Below, piece by piece: positions 25,503 through 34,285 of a DNA stretch of 64,000 bases (position 1 is its first letter; each line of letters opens with the position of its first letter). Made by a program: the position numbers and the translations under genes. The notes beneath the pieces are model-generated. The model was not told where the DNA came from. It made no database searches and was given only the letters and a program-made list of their open reading frames with translations. Origin of the DNA: Paraburkholderia tagetis (GTDB lineage Bacteria > Pseudomonadota > Gammaproteobacteria > Burkholderiales > Burkholderiaceae); contig NZ_JAKLJA010000011.1 in the NCBI RefSeq assembly GCF_022213065.1, positions 62,001 to 126,000 of the forward strand, given 5' to 3'.

Positions 25503-25757
25503 GACATTGCAGAAGCGCTGCGGCAGGCAGCTTCCCTGCGCTTAAAGCTGATGAGGTGAATACCGCTGCGGATCAACTGGCGCTCGAATTCTGGTGGACC
25601 CCGGTTGGGGCCAGCGTCCTGCACAGGAGCGGCGAGAAATGTGACGAGGACATGACGATGGTGTGACGGAGGTGATGCGACCAGGAGCAGCGTGCGCGGG
25701 CCGGCGGTGCATCTTGCGGCCCGCGTGTGCAGCACGTTTCAGTGCGGGCACCGGCAC

Positions 25758-25976
25758 TTAGACGCTTTCGGCCTTGCGCAGGATCTGGTAGAGCGAATCC
25801 TTGAGCTGCAACTTCTCTTTCTTGAGCTGCTCGATGGCGGTGCCGTGCGCGGGGACGATGCCCGCTTCCATGTTTTTGATCTGCTGATCCAGCTCGTTGT
25901 GGCGATGGAAAAGCCGTGCGAAATGATCGTCGTGGATTTTGAGCCGTGAGATCAGGTCTCTGAATTCTGGGAACAC
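25758..25976 (-). CDS. DUF465 (YdcH-like) small coiled-coil protein
   Basis: A 72-residue, fully helical, charged protein of the DUF465/YdcH family. It begins with FPEFRDLISRLK and continues through HNELDQQIKNME to LKKEKLQLKDSLYQIL. It starts at a GTG with AAGGAG 7 nt upstream. Function is unknown; the family is widespread in proteobacteria. Confidence 0.88.
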   Translation of the reverse strand: MFPEFRDLISRLKIHDDHFARLFHRHNELDQQIKNMEAGIVPAHGTAIEQLKKEKLQLKDSLYQILRKAESV

Positions 25977-25999
25977 TCAATACTCCTTACAGAAATACG

Positions 26000-26018
26000 A
26001 CACATCGGATCGATGTGT
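26000..26018. promoter_or_regulatory. 19-bp perfect palindrome upstream of the DUF465 gene
   Basis: ACACATCG and CGATGTGT flank GAT, 24 bases upstream of the DUF465 GTG, in the gap shared with the divergent CHAD gene. It could be an operator or a leader hairpin. The remaining gap to 26221 has no clear promoter. Confidence 0.4.
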
Positions 26019-26221
26019 AAGTATTTTTCCACTTTCGCCAGGCCGCGGTCTTGATCGTGGTCATTCGGATCCAGTGGCGTTCGGGGTGCTACCGAGAGCA
26101 TTGGTGAGGCCGCGCGTGTACCATCAGGTGCGACGACATCGTCGTTGTCGGATTAATCTCACCCGTTCATATTTGCCGTTTTCACCGCTCTCTGCCGCCC
26201 CAACGACCCCTCGGAGCGTTC

Positions 26222-27811
26222 ATGAACCGCGTTATGGAAATCGTGCTGGATGTCGTGAGTGTCGCGCCGCAAGCCTCGTCCGAGGCTGTCGTCCCGCACG
26301 GGCCGATTCCATCCGATTTTGCCGCGGCCATGCATGCCGCTTTGCCGCAGCTCGTGCCTCAAGCCGATGTGTGCGAGCCGGCCACGACCGTCATGTTCGA
26401 CCGGGCTGGCGTGCTCGCCAGAGCCGGCTGGCGGATCTGCGTCGAAACGCGCGAGGCGACGCATCGTGTCGTCGTTTACAGCAGACGCGCATGGACGCCG
26501 GGCATCGTCGTCGTCGAGCCGATTTTCGAGGCGGGTCTAGAAGCGAACGGTCTCGAAACCGCACTCTTCGATGCCGCGCCCGAGGCTTTTCGCGAGGCGC
26601 TCGTATTAGCCGGGCCGCTCGAAGCGGCGGCGTCGCTCTCGGCGGTACGCAGCCACTGGCAGTGGCCGCGCGATGGCATCGGCGCGCAGATCGTGCTCGA
26701 TGCCGACACGTGTGCGACGCAGGGCGAAGGCGCGAGCCTGCACGAGCTGCGTGTGAGCGTGCCGTGGGCCGAAGGCGAAAACAGTGCGGCACTCGTCGAT
26801 ACGTTGTTCGCCTGCGCGCACGAACTGGCCGACACGTTGCCCGCGTTCGGGCGCCTGAGCGATGCGCTCGAGCGCGCGGCGGCCGGCAGCCTCGCCGGCG
26901 ACGCTTGCGCCGTGCGCGCGGAGCCCGTCGACCTGGGCAGCGCGTGCACTGCCGAGGCCGCACTGGTGGCGATCGGCGCCAACATCAGCGCACACTGGTT
27001 CGGCAACGACTGGGGTGTGCGCGATCCGGCGAATATCACCAACATCGCGAACGCCGAATTCATCCACCAGATGCGCGTGGCGCAGCGGCGCTTGCGCACC
27101 GCGATGCGGATCTTTTCGCATTGGCAGGACGAAACATGGCGTGCGCACATCAAGCCCGAACTCGACTGGCTGGGCGGGCTGCTTGCCGAGGCGCGCGATC
27201 GCGACGTGTTCGTCGAAGCCACGCTGCCCGCGCTCGCCGCCGCCGATGACGATCCCGCGCGCTGGCGCGCGGTGCTCGACGAGGCCGAAGCGCAGCGGCT
27301 CGTGGCGCGCGCGCGCCTGCGCGACGCACTGGCGATGCCGCGCTACGCGCACGCGGCGCTTGCGTGGCTACAGTGGCTGGAGGCGCTCGCACGCCGTGTA
27401 TGCGTCGACGGCGCGGACGCCCGCTCGCTGCATCAGCACGCGAAGAAACGCGTGCGGCGCTATTACCAGCAGCTCGCGCAAGCGCAAAAGCTCACGGCCA
27501 TCGACGACGCGGGCCGCCATCGCGTGCGCATCAACGCGAAGTATCTGCGCTATACGCTCGAATTTTTCGCACCGCTCGCCGCGCGCCGCACGCGCGAGGA
27601 CACGGCGCGCACGCTCGCACGCCTTCAAAGCGTACTGGGCGACGGCAACGACGCCGCCGTGGCCTTGCGCTATCTCGAGCGCATGGATGCAGAGCCCTAT
27701 CAGCTTGGTTTCGCGCGCGGCTGGTGCGAGGCGATGAAGCGCTATACGGCGAAAGAGGGCGAACGGCTCCTGCGCGAGTTGCGCCCGCCGAAAATCATAC
27801 GCGGCGCCTGA
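26222..27811 (+). CDS. CYTH-CHAD domain protein
   Basis: The 529-residue protein has a degenerate CYTH-like N-terminal half (about 1-230) and a CHAD domain (about 265-520). CHAD is a helical domain rich in conserved His, Arg and Lys that binds polyphosphate in known members. The key stretches are HQMRVAQRRLRTAMRIF, RVRINAKYLRYTLEFF and LQSVLGDGNDAAVAL. GGAG precedes the ATG. An association with polyphosphate granules is inferred from family knowledge. The CYTH half lacks an obvious ExExK motif, so catalysis is doubtful. Confidence 0.85.
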   Translation: MNRVMEIVLDVVSVAPQASSEAVVPHGPIPSDFAAAMHAALPQLVPQADVCEPATTVMFDRAGVLARAGWRICVETREATHRVVVYSRRAWTPGIVVVEPIFEAGLEANGLETALFDAAPEAFREALVLAGPLEAAASLSAVRSHWQWPRDGIGAQIVLDADTCATQGEGASLHELRVSVPWAEGENSAALVDTLFACAHELADTLPAFGRLSDALERAAAGSLAGDACAVRAEPVDLGSACTAEAALVAIGANISAHWFGNDWGVRDPANITNIANAEFIHQMRVAQRRLRTAMRIFSHWQDETWRAHIKPELDWLGGLLAEARDRDVFVEATLPALAAADDDPARWRAVLDEAEAQRLVARARLRDALAMPRYAHAALAWLQWLEALARRVCVDGADARSLHQHAKKRVRRYYQQLAQAQKLTAIDDAGRHRVRINAKYLRYTLEFFAPLAARRTREDTARTLARLQSVLGDGNDAAVALRYLERMDAEPYQLGFARGWCEAMKRYTAKEGERLLRELRPPKIIRGA

Positions 27812-27871
27812 TTCGCGCAGGGCCGCGGTGTGCGGCGTATTTCGTGCGGCGTATTTAGCGCGTCCCATCTC

Positions 27872-27877
27872 TATAAT
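27872..27877 (+). promoter_or_regulatory. TATAAT -10 element before modE
   Basis: A perfect TATAAT lies 38 bases before the chosen modE ATG. No good -35 is seen. It argues that translation starts downstream of about 27884 and not at the earlier in-frame codon at 27828. Confidence 0.45.
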
Positions 27878-27914
27878 CGACGCCAACGCCTGCACTCGAC
27901 CCAAGCCCTGCGCG

Positions 27915-28907
27915 ATGACGACTCCTTCTTCGACTTCTTCCCCGTGCGGGCCGGCCGCTGCCGACGAAAGCGCCGGTGCTGAATCTGGCGGGCCGCCGCG
28001 CGCGGCATCGGCCGAGCTGGGCGTGGGCGGCTCGGTCTGGTTCCAGGCCGGCCCGCAGATGCTCGGCGGCGCGGCACGCATCGCGCTGCTTGCGGCGATT
28101 CGCGAAACCGGCTCGATCACCGGCGCCGCGAAGGCGGTCGGCATGAGTTACAAGGGCGCCTGGGATGCCATCGACGCGATGAACAACCTCGCCGGCGAAC
28201 CGCTCGTCGTGCGCGCGACCGGTGGCAAGGGCGGCGGCGGGACCACGCTTACGCCGCGCGCGCAACGCCTCATCGCCACGTTCGGTGCGATCGAGCGTGA
28301 GCATCGACACTTTCTCGAGCGCGCCGCCGCAGCGGTGCGTGCACTCGGCGGCGAGGCAGACACGGAAGCAAACGCGGAGGCAAACGCGGAGGCAGACGCG
28401 GAGGCAGACGCGGACACAGCAAGCAGCCTCGGCAGGGACCTCGCCGTGCTCGGCCGCTTCGCTCTGCGTACCAGTGCGCGCAATCAACTCTACGGCACCG
28501 TCCAGGCGCTCGTGCGCGGGGCAGTCAACGACGAAGTGTCGATCGCGTTGCCGGGCGGGCAGCAACTCGTCGCAGTCGTCACGCGCGAGAGCGCCGAGGC
28601 GCTCGGCTTGGCCGTTAGCGCGGCGGTGGTGGCGCTCGTCAAGGCGTCGTCGGTCGTGCTGGTTGAGGGCGGGGCGCTGTCGACGGATCACGCCGCGCGA
28701 CTTTCGGCGCGTAACCGTTTGAGCGGCGTGGTGAACGGCGTGCGCCGTGGCGAAGTCAATGCGGAAGTGACGCTCGAATTACCGGGCGGCACGGTGATTG
28801 CCGCAGTCGTGACGGATGCGAGCGTCGATGCGCTCGGCCTCGACATAGGAGCGAGCGCGACGGCGGTGTTCAAGGCGTCGAGCGTGCTGCTTGGCGTTGT
28901 CGGCTGA
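27915..28907 (+). CDS. modE: ModE-type molybdate-responsive regulator with two TOBE domains
   Basis: ModE binds molybdate and controls molybdate transport and molybdoenzyme genes. The 330-residue protein has a disordered lead, a LysR-like wHTH (ITGAAKAVGMSYKGAWDAID near 80-100), a linker of EAN/EAD repeats near 147-166, and two tandem TOBE (Mop) domains at about 182-250 and 260-330. Each contains ARNxLxGxVxxVxxGxVNxEV. ATG 27915 was chosen from the -10 box position. No modABC genes are adjacent in the window. Confidence 0.9.
   Translation: MTTPSSTSSPCGPAAADESAGAESGGPPRAASAELGVGGSVWFQAGPQMLGGAARIALLAAIRETGSITGAAKAVGMSYKGAWDAIDAMNNLAGEPLVVRATGGKGGGGTTLTPRAQRLIATFGAIEREHRHFLERAAAAVRALGGEADTEANAEANAEADAEADADTASSLGRDLAVLGRFALRTSARNQLYGTVQALVRGAVNDEVSIALPGGQQLVAVVTRESAEALGLAVSAAVVALVKASSVVLVEGGALSTDHAARLSARNRLSGVVNGVRRGEVNAEVTLELPGGTVIAAVVTDASVDALGLDIGASATAVFKASSVLLGVVG
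28353..28412 (+). repeat. 12-bp tandem repeat inside modE
   Basis: Five consecutive units of GA(G/A)GCA(G/A)AC(G/A)CG encode an Ala-Glu-Ala-Asn/Asp linker between the DNA-binding and molybdate-binding parts. Unit number probably varies between strains. Confidence 0.85.
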
Positions 28908-28982
28908 CAAGCCCGGTCAGTACTACAAACGAACGCGCGCCCAGATGCGTAGTGTCAGCACGCCAACCACGCGCGCATTACT

Positions 28983-29693
28983 TCAAGCGGGCTGCTGGCG
29001 GTGCGGCGTCAGCGTGTTGCGGGTCTGCGAGACCGGTGAGTTGAGCGCGCCCGGCTTGTGCATCGGGCGGTTGGCTTTCCACTTCGCGCGGATATAGGGC
29101 TGATTGTGTCCCGAGACCGTGAGCGCGATATTCGTCACCCAGCGGTGAGTGGGCACGCGCACATCGTGCAACCCGAATGTGAGCGCCGCGAGACTGAGCG
29201 TGACCACGGCCGCCGAGAGCCGGCCCGATTGCGCTTCCCACCAGTAGTGCACGAACACGAGCGCCGTCAGCGCACCCACGATGCAGCCCGTGACGGCTTC
29301 CGACGGTGAATGCGCTTCGAGCACGACGCGCGAGAATCCGACCGCGATGCCGATGGCGAGCCCGACGAGGACGCCCGCGATGCGCAGCGCGGGCCGCACG
29401 CCTTGCAGCATCAGGAAAAACGCCACGGGATAGACCGCCGTGGACAGCATGGCGTGTCCGCTCAGGCCCGTGAAATCGTACGAACGCACGCCGACCCCCC
29501 AGCCGAGAAACGCGATTTTCGTGAGCGTGACGAGGCCAATTGCCGCACCAAGAAGCAACAGCCAGCTTGCTGCCATGCGCCAGGAATAGCCCGTTACGAG
29601 CCATAGCGCGATAGCCAGCGCGAGCGGCAGCGTGAGACCTGCGCCGCCGAGATTGGTGATCGAATACCAGAGGTGGAGGGGTAAATCGGGCAT
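28983..29693 (-). CDS. PAP2 superfamily membrane phosphatase
   Basis: A 236-residue integral membrane protein with about six hydrophobic segments. The PAP2 motif C2 is LSGHAMLST near 80 and C3 is SRVVLEAHSPSE near 120, with Glu where Asp is usual. The first motif (K-x6-R-P) is degenerate (K then R 11 residues on, no RP). The likely substrates are lipid phosphates such as undecaprenyl pyrophosphate or phosphatidic acid. ATG 29693 was chosen because the hydrophobic core begins soon after it; the longer frame from 29795 has a charged lead without homology. Confidence 0.82.
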   Translation of the reverse strand: MPDLPLHLWYSITNLGGAGLTLPLALAIALWLVTGYSWRMAASWLLLLGAAIGLVTLTKIAFLGWGVGVRSYDFTGLSGHAMLSTAVYPVAFFLMLQGVRPALRIAGVLVGLAIGIAVGFSRVVLEAHSPSEAVTGCIVGALTALVFVHYWWEAQSGRLSAAVVTLSLAALTFGLHDVRVPTHRWVTNIALTVSGHNQPYIRAKWKANRPMHKPGALNSPVSQTRNTLTPHRQQPA

Positions 29694-29934
29694 GACTTGG
29701 CGCCGCTGAAGGCGCGCTCCAAAAGGCTCAAAACGAACATCATCCAGTCTTCCAGTATAGCTATGTTCGGGGCCGATTAATGCGATGCCCCGCACAGGGC
29801 GGCCCGGTTGAAATTCGTTACAACGACCAGAACTCGTAACAACAGTGTTCGATGATTGATGTTATGGTGCGTTGCACAATGAAGAGCCGAGGTGTTTTAT
29901 CCCGGCGTATTCGACCCCTTTCATGAGGCCATTG

Positions 29935-31161
29935 ATGACGAAAAGTCTGACGAAGCTGTGGGCGGGTGGCATGCGACGTCTGCTCGCCATCCAGAACCGT
30001 GCTGCTCATGACGCGCTGCGCGAAGCCAAACGCCACACGCCCGAGGCGCGGGCCATGTGGCGAGCCGCCCAGACCGTGGCGGCAAAGGCCGCTGCCGCCG
30101 TGACCGGGTCTGCCGCGAGCGAAGCGCACGAAGTGCAGGCGCACCCTGCGCCCGCTGCGCGCAGCGGCGCGCCGGTGCGCGAGTCGCGCGTGGGGCCGCG
30201 GGCCGCTGCCTGGGCGGCGGGCGAATGGCTACGCGACAAGCACCTCGCGCAGGGCGCATCGCGCGCGCTCGCCTATGGGCTCTATGTCCCGCCCGGTTTG
30301 ACCACTGTGGACATGCCGCTTGTCGTGATGTTGCACGGCTGCAAGCAGACGATGGATTCGTTCGCCGAAGGCACCCGCATGAACCTGCTCGCGGACAAAC
30401 ACGGCTTCGCGGTGGTCTATCCGGAGCAATCGATGCAGGCCCATCCGCACCAGTGCTGGCACTGGTATGACGCACGCCAGTCGGCTGGCGGCGGCGAGGC
30501 TGCGGCGATCGTTTCGCTCGTCGACACGCTCTCGCAAGAACACGGTTTCGATCGATCGCGTGTCTATCTGGCCGGACTTTCGGCGGGCGCGGGTCTGGCC
30601 GCGCTGCTCGCGGTGAATGCGCCGGGCCGTTTCGCGGCGGTCGCGCTCCATTCGGGGCCGGCGTTCGGCGAGGCGCACTCGGGCGTAGCGGCGCTCGACG
30701 TCATGCGGCGCGGTCTGCACCATGAACCGGTGGCGCTCGTCGAGCGTGAACTGGCGGGGCGCACGCATCCCGGCATGCCGGCGCTCATCATGCAGGGGGG
30801 CACCGACGCGGTGGTCGCCCCGGTCAATGCGGAGCAACTCGCGACGCAGTTTCTGCGTTTGAACGGTCTAGCGGACGCTCAAGGCGTGCGCCAGGGCGTG
30901 GTCTCGCACGAGCACGATGGCGATGGCTATACGATTCAGGATTACGCGCCGCAGGGCCGAGGACGTAATGGCAGGAGCGTCGTGCGCCTGTGCTGCGTGA
31001 GCGCGCTCGATCATGCCTGGAGCGGCGGTGACGATACGGTGCCGTTCCACTCGGCGACCGGGCCGGACGCCAGCGCGATGATCTGGGACTTTTTCGGAGC
31101 CCAGCGGCGCGATGTGGTTGACGATGCTTTCGGCGGCGAACTAGCCGTAGGTGCGGGCTGA
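29935..31161 (+). CDS. PHB depolymerase family esterase
   Basis: An alpha/beta hydrolase of 408 residues. The core starts near LVVMLHGCKQTMDSFAEG (about 128-145), with the oxyanion HGC motif. The lipase box is GLSAGAG near 218, Asp in MQGGTDAVVAP near 280 and His in LDHAWSGGD near 360. No classical signal peptide is evident; the N-terminal about 100 residues are basic and Ala-rich. It could act on short-chain PHB oligomers or other esters. GAGG lies 6 nt before the ATG at 29935. Confidence 0.87.
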   Translation: MTKSLTKLWAGGMRRLLAIQNRAAHDALREAKRHTPEARAMWRAAQTVAAKAAAAVTGSAASEAHEVQAHPAPAARSGAPVRESRVGPRAAAWAAGEWLRDKHLAQGASRALAYGLYVPPGLTTVDMPLVVMLHGCKQTMDSFAEGTRMNLLADKHGFAVVYPEQSMQAHPHQCWHWYDARQSAGGGEAAAIVSLVDTLSQEHGFDRSRVYLAGLSAGAGLAALLAVNAPGRFAAVALHSGPAFGEAHSGVAALDVMRRGLHHEPVALVERELAGRTHPGMPALIMQGGTDAVVAPVNAEQLATQFLRLNGLADAQGVRQGVVSHEHDGDGYTIQDYAPQGRGRNGRSVVRLCCVSALDHAWSGGDDTVPFHSATGPDASAMIWDFFGAQRRDVVDDAFGGELAVGAG

Positions 31162-31226
31162 ACGCCCGGTGCGGGATGTCGCGCACCAGCAGGCGAAGCA
31201 GGCGCTGCGACAATCCGCTTCATATC

Positions 31227-31260
31227 GAGGGTTTACCATAATGAGGGTTTACCCTATAAT
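31227..31260 (+). promoter_or_regulatory. promoter built from a tandem repeat, driving the DUF3563 gene
   Basis: GAGGGTTTACC is present twice in a row (31227 and 31243). The first copy supplies TTTACC at 31232-31237 as -35, and a perfect TATAAT sits at 31255-31260 with a 17-base spacer. The repeat may also bind a regulator. Confidence 0.6.
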
Positions 31261-31307
31261 GACTCTATCCATTCTGAGGGCATGTGCCCGATTACCGGAG
31301 CCAGACC

Positions 31308-31487
31308 ATGTACCTGCTCAGCCGCTTTTTCCTGTTCCTCACGAAGTCGTACGAAACCGCTCAAAAGGAGCGCGAGGAAGCCTACCTGGCCGAATCGGCC
31401 GATATCTACGATCTCGAATACCGCATGCGCAAGCTCGATCGCGAGAAGGCAGGCCGTACCCCGTCGTGGATGAATCACTACGGCTAA
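31308..31487 (+). CDS. DUF3563 family small protein
   Basis: A 59-residue protein: a short hydrophobic N-terminus (YLLSRFFLFLTKSYETAQKE), a charged helix and a C-terminal SWMNHYG. This pattern matches DUF3563 miniproteins found in Burkholderiales. GGAG lies 9 nt before the ATG. Function unknown. It is a single-gene unit with its own promoter and a strong terminator. Confidence 0.78.
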   Translation: MYLLSRFFLFLTKSYETAQKEREEAYLAESADIYDLEYRMRKLDREKAGRTPSWMNHYG

Positions 31488-31610
31488 GCGGCCAGGCACC
31501 AAGTGGCCAGGCTTACACGCCGGTCCGAGGTCTCAGGCAGCTTGATCCAGGCAGCTTGCTTCAGCCAGATTTACGCAGCTTCAGGCACTTTTAGGCAGTG
31601 ATAGAAACGC

Positions 31611-31636
31611 AACGGGGCGCACGCAGGCGCCCCGTT
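31611..31636. terminator. bidirectional terminator between DUF3563 and BPSS1780 genes
   Basis: AACGGGGCGC and GCGCCCCGTT form a perfect 10-bp stem with a 6-base loop, lying between convergent genes. T-rich sequence follows on the plus side. Degenerate CAGGCAGCTT-like repeats fill 31530-31600 before it. Confidence 0.8.
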
Positions 31637-31675
31637 GGTGTTTGTACAGCTTGTATCTCGTTCTTTGCTTGCCGC

Positions 31676-32479
31676 TCAGCGTCCCGAGTCCGGTATTTCA
31701 GCGGCTGTCTTTTCCTGCACGCCATAGCAGCCACGGTAGGTGGCGTAGAACGAGCAGTAGAGCATCGTTGTCACGAGAATGAGCGCCGGCATCAGGATCG
31801 CCAGCGCGTAATCGCCGGCCCCCATCGCGCGCAGCAGCGTCGAGAGTCCCAGCGAGACGCCAATCGACACCGCAAACCACAGCGCGCCATACACCACGAA
31901 CGCGCCCTTGTTGCGCCAGCAACTCACGATGCTGAAGAACATCGCCTTGACCGGCGGCACCTCGTGCCAGGCAGTGAGCACCGGCGCGAACCAGAACATC
32001 ATCGAAACCGGCACGTAGCACGCGAGCGATGCAAGCACGGCGAGCGGCACGTTGCCGTTCGCGACGGTTTCCGTATCGAGCGCGCCGCCCAGCGTCATCA
32101 GGCGCAACAGCGTGCCGCCGTCCACCAGCGCCGACGCCGCGAGCACCACCGTCATCGCCACCACGTAAATGCCGCCCAGCACGAACAGATGCTTGGTGAC
32201 CGTGTGCCCATATGAGCGGAAACCGTCGACGAGAATGGTCGGAAACACCGGCTTGCCCGCCACGGTGTCGCGGCACGCGGCCATGAAGCCCACCGCCACG
32301 CCGGGCACGAAGATGAGCGGCAGCACGCCGCCGATCACCGGCACGGCGGAGATCAGCGTCATGGCGAGCAGGTACGAGAAGAACAGCGTGAGGAACGCGA
32401 GCGGATTGCGCCGGAACAGCCAGATACCCTGGCGGAACCAGACGTAGCCCTGCTTCGCGGGAACTTCAATCAGTTGCAT
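31676..32479 (-). CDS. BPSS1780 family membrane protein
   Basis: A 267-residue multi-pass protein with about six hydrophobic segments, opening with [20 protein letters not shown], which is characteristic of the family. Function unknown. Its ATG lies inside the end of thrB (10-base overlap), so the two are co-transcribed and probably translationally coupled. Confidence 0.85.
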   Translation of the reverse strand: MQLIEVPAKQGYVWFRQGIWLFRRNPLAFLTLFFSYLLAMTLISAVPVIGGVLPLIFVPGVAVGFMAACRDTVAGKPVFPTILVDGFRSYGHTVTKHLFVLGGIYVVAMTVVLAASALVDGGTLLRLMTLGGALDTETVANGNVPLAVLASLACYVPVSMMFWFAPVLTAWHEVPPVKAMFFSIVSCWRNKGAFVVYGALWFAVSIGVSLGLSTLLRAMGAGDYALAILMPALILVTTMLYCSFYATYRGCYGVQEKTAAEIPDSGR

Positions 32480-33492
32480 GGGCGGGGCAGGTCAGAGAGT
32501 GCGTGGAAGGCGCCCGGCGTGCCGGCCGCGCTACCCGCGCGGCGCTCGCGCAGGATGCGCTCGAAATGGCCGGGGTCGTGCGGCTTGAGCAGCTCAGCCG
32601 AACGCGGCAAGTAGAAATCATACAGGCGCGATACCCAGAAGCGGTACGCGCCGGCGCGCAGCATATCGACCCAATGCCGGCTCTCGGCGGGCGTGAACGG
32701 GCGCACGGTCTGGTAGGCGCGCAGCAGCGCTTCGACGCGCGGCGCGTCGAGCTTGCCCGTCGCGAGATCGACACACCAGTCGTTGACCGTCACCGCTACA
32801 TCGAACACCCATTTGTCGCAGCCGGCGAAATAGAAGTCGAAGAATCCGCCGAGGCGCACCGTATGGCCCGTTTCCGGCTTGACGTGCGCGAACAGCGCGT
32901 TGTCGCGGAAGAGGTCGCAATGGCAGGGGCCGCCGGGCAGCGCGGCGTAATCGTCGCTGCCGAAGAAGGCCTGCTGGTGCGCGAGTTCGCTCGTGAGCAG
33001 CTCGCGCTGGGCGTCGTCGAGGAACGGCAGCACCGTGGGCACCGTCTCTTCCCACCACGGCAGGCTGCGCAGATTCGGCTGACCGGGTGCGAAGTCGCGG
33101 CCCGCCAGGTGCATGCGCGCGAGCATCTGCCCGACTTCCGTGCAATGCTCCACGCCCGGGGCGAGTTCCGGCGCGCCGTCGAGCTTCGTGACGATGGCTG
33201 CCGGCTTGCCGTGCAGCAGGCCGAATAGCGTGCCGTCAGCACGCGGCATCGGGTCGGGCACCGGCACGCGGTGCGATGCCAGATGGCGCATCAGCTCGAG
33301 ATAGAACGGCAACTGTTCAGCCGTGAGCTTTTCGAAGATCGTCAGAACGTATTCGCCGCGCGTCGTCGTCAGGAAGAAGTTGCTGTTTTCAATGCCCGAC
33401 TGAATGCCGCGAAAATCGACTACATCGCCAAGATCGTAGTCGCGCATCCATTGAGCGAGCTGGGTTTCGGTGACAGCGGTGAAGACGGCCAT
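32470..33492 (-). CDS. thrB: homoserine kinase (aminoglycoside-phosphotransferase fold)
   Basis: ThrB phosphorylates homoserine in threonine synthesis. This 340-residue version belongs to the type II kinase class with the APH fold, unlike the GHMP-type enzyme of E. coli. Markers are [19 protein letters not shown] at the start, [11 protein letters not shown] near 33, catalytic [13 protein letters not shown] near 192 and [16 protein letters not shown] near 215. It is first of a two-gene unit with the BPSS1780 gene. Confidence 0.95.
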   Translation of the reverse strand: MAVFTAVTETQLAQWMRDYDLGDVVDFRGIQSGIENSNFFLTTTRGEYVLTIFEKLTAEQLPFYLELMRHLASHRVPVPDPMPRADGTLFGLLHGKPAAIVTKLDGAPELAPGVEHCTEVGQMLARMHLAGRDFAPGQPNLRSLPWWEETVPTVLPFLDDAQRELLTSELAHQQAFFGSDDYAALPGGPCHCDLFRDNALFAHVKPETGHTVRLGGFFDFYFAGCDKWVFDVAVTVNDWCVDLATGKLDAPRVEALLRAYQTVRPFTPAESRHWVDMLRAGAYRFWVSRLYDFYLPRSAELLKPHDPGHFERILRERRAGSAAGTPGAFHALSDLPRPCN

Positions 33493-33636
33493 GCCAGAGG
33501 TCGTGTGGTTATCGTAATGGGGACCCTGCTCGCGGGCGCGGCCGCTTGCGCGGAAACCGCTTCAGCGCGGCTTCGTGCGCTCGGGCAGGAGGCGGGCGCG
33601 GGACAGCGCATGCCGCCCGCGCGCGGGGACGGTGGT

Positions 33637-34035
33637 TCAGTAATGCAGGTTGATCGACGGCAGGCGCGTGCTGGCCTGGCCGTTCGGGCGGACTTGCGGC
33701 GAGGTATCGGGATTCGCGCTCATCGAGTAGCGCGTGCCGAAGTTCGAATGCACGTTGATCTCGACGGGCTTGCCCTTGTCGCGGTATTCGGTGACCTCGG
33801 TGCCGTTCGGGCTCACTTCATGGAAGCTCGGCGTGCGCGGCACGTCGTTGATGTTGACCTTCGAGGTGACGCGCGCGGCCGGTTTGTTGTTGATGGCCGC
33901 CAGGTCGGGCAAACCGGCCCGCTCGTTGGCGGACTGGGCCTCGACGGCAGTCTTCGCGTCGTCAGCCGGCGTGGCCATGGCGAACCCGCTGAACGCGAGC
34001 GTCGCTGCGAAGACGGCAAGAATGTGCGACTTCAT
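33637..34035 (-). CDS. DUF2782-like periplasmic protein
   Basis: A 132-residue protein with a clear signal peptide (HILAVFAATLAFSGFAMA). The body contains SPNGTEVTEYRDKGKPVEI, a pattern I associate with DUF2782, a family often found near thrB and polA in beta-proteobacteria. Family assignment is tentative; function unknown. GGAG precedes the ATG. The gap to thrB is 144 bases and could hold the thrB promoter. Confidence 0.65.
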   Translation of the reverse strand: MKSHILAVFAATLAFSGFAMATPADDAKTAVEAQSANERAGLPDLAAINNKPAARVTSKVNINDVPRTPSFHEVSPNGTEVTEYRDKGKPVEINVHSNFGTRYSMSANPDTSPQVRPNGQASTRLPSINLHY

Positions 34036-34285
34036 GGTGATTCTCCAGTGGATGGTCCAATTCTAGCAAATCCGCGTCCAGCTCCCGGTGTCGGGCCGCG
34101 ACGGCGCACGGGCCAGCGTGCCGCAGCGGCGGGGGTCGCGGGGGCGCTTCGTCGCTCGTGTCGCCCGCTTCCATTGCCGTGCGACGGCGCAGGTCGTACC
34201 CCAATCTCCCGGACGTGCGAAGGGCGTTGTCAGAACGTCTTGCTTCCGTGCTAATGTCGTTCCATATGAACCGAGGCGAACGAAC

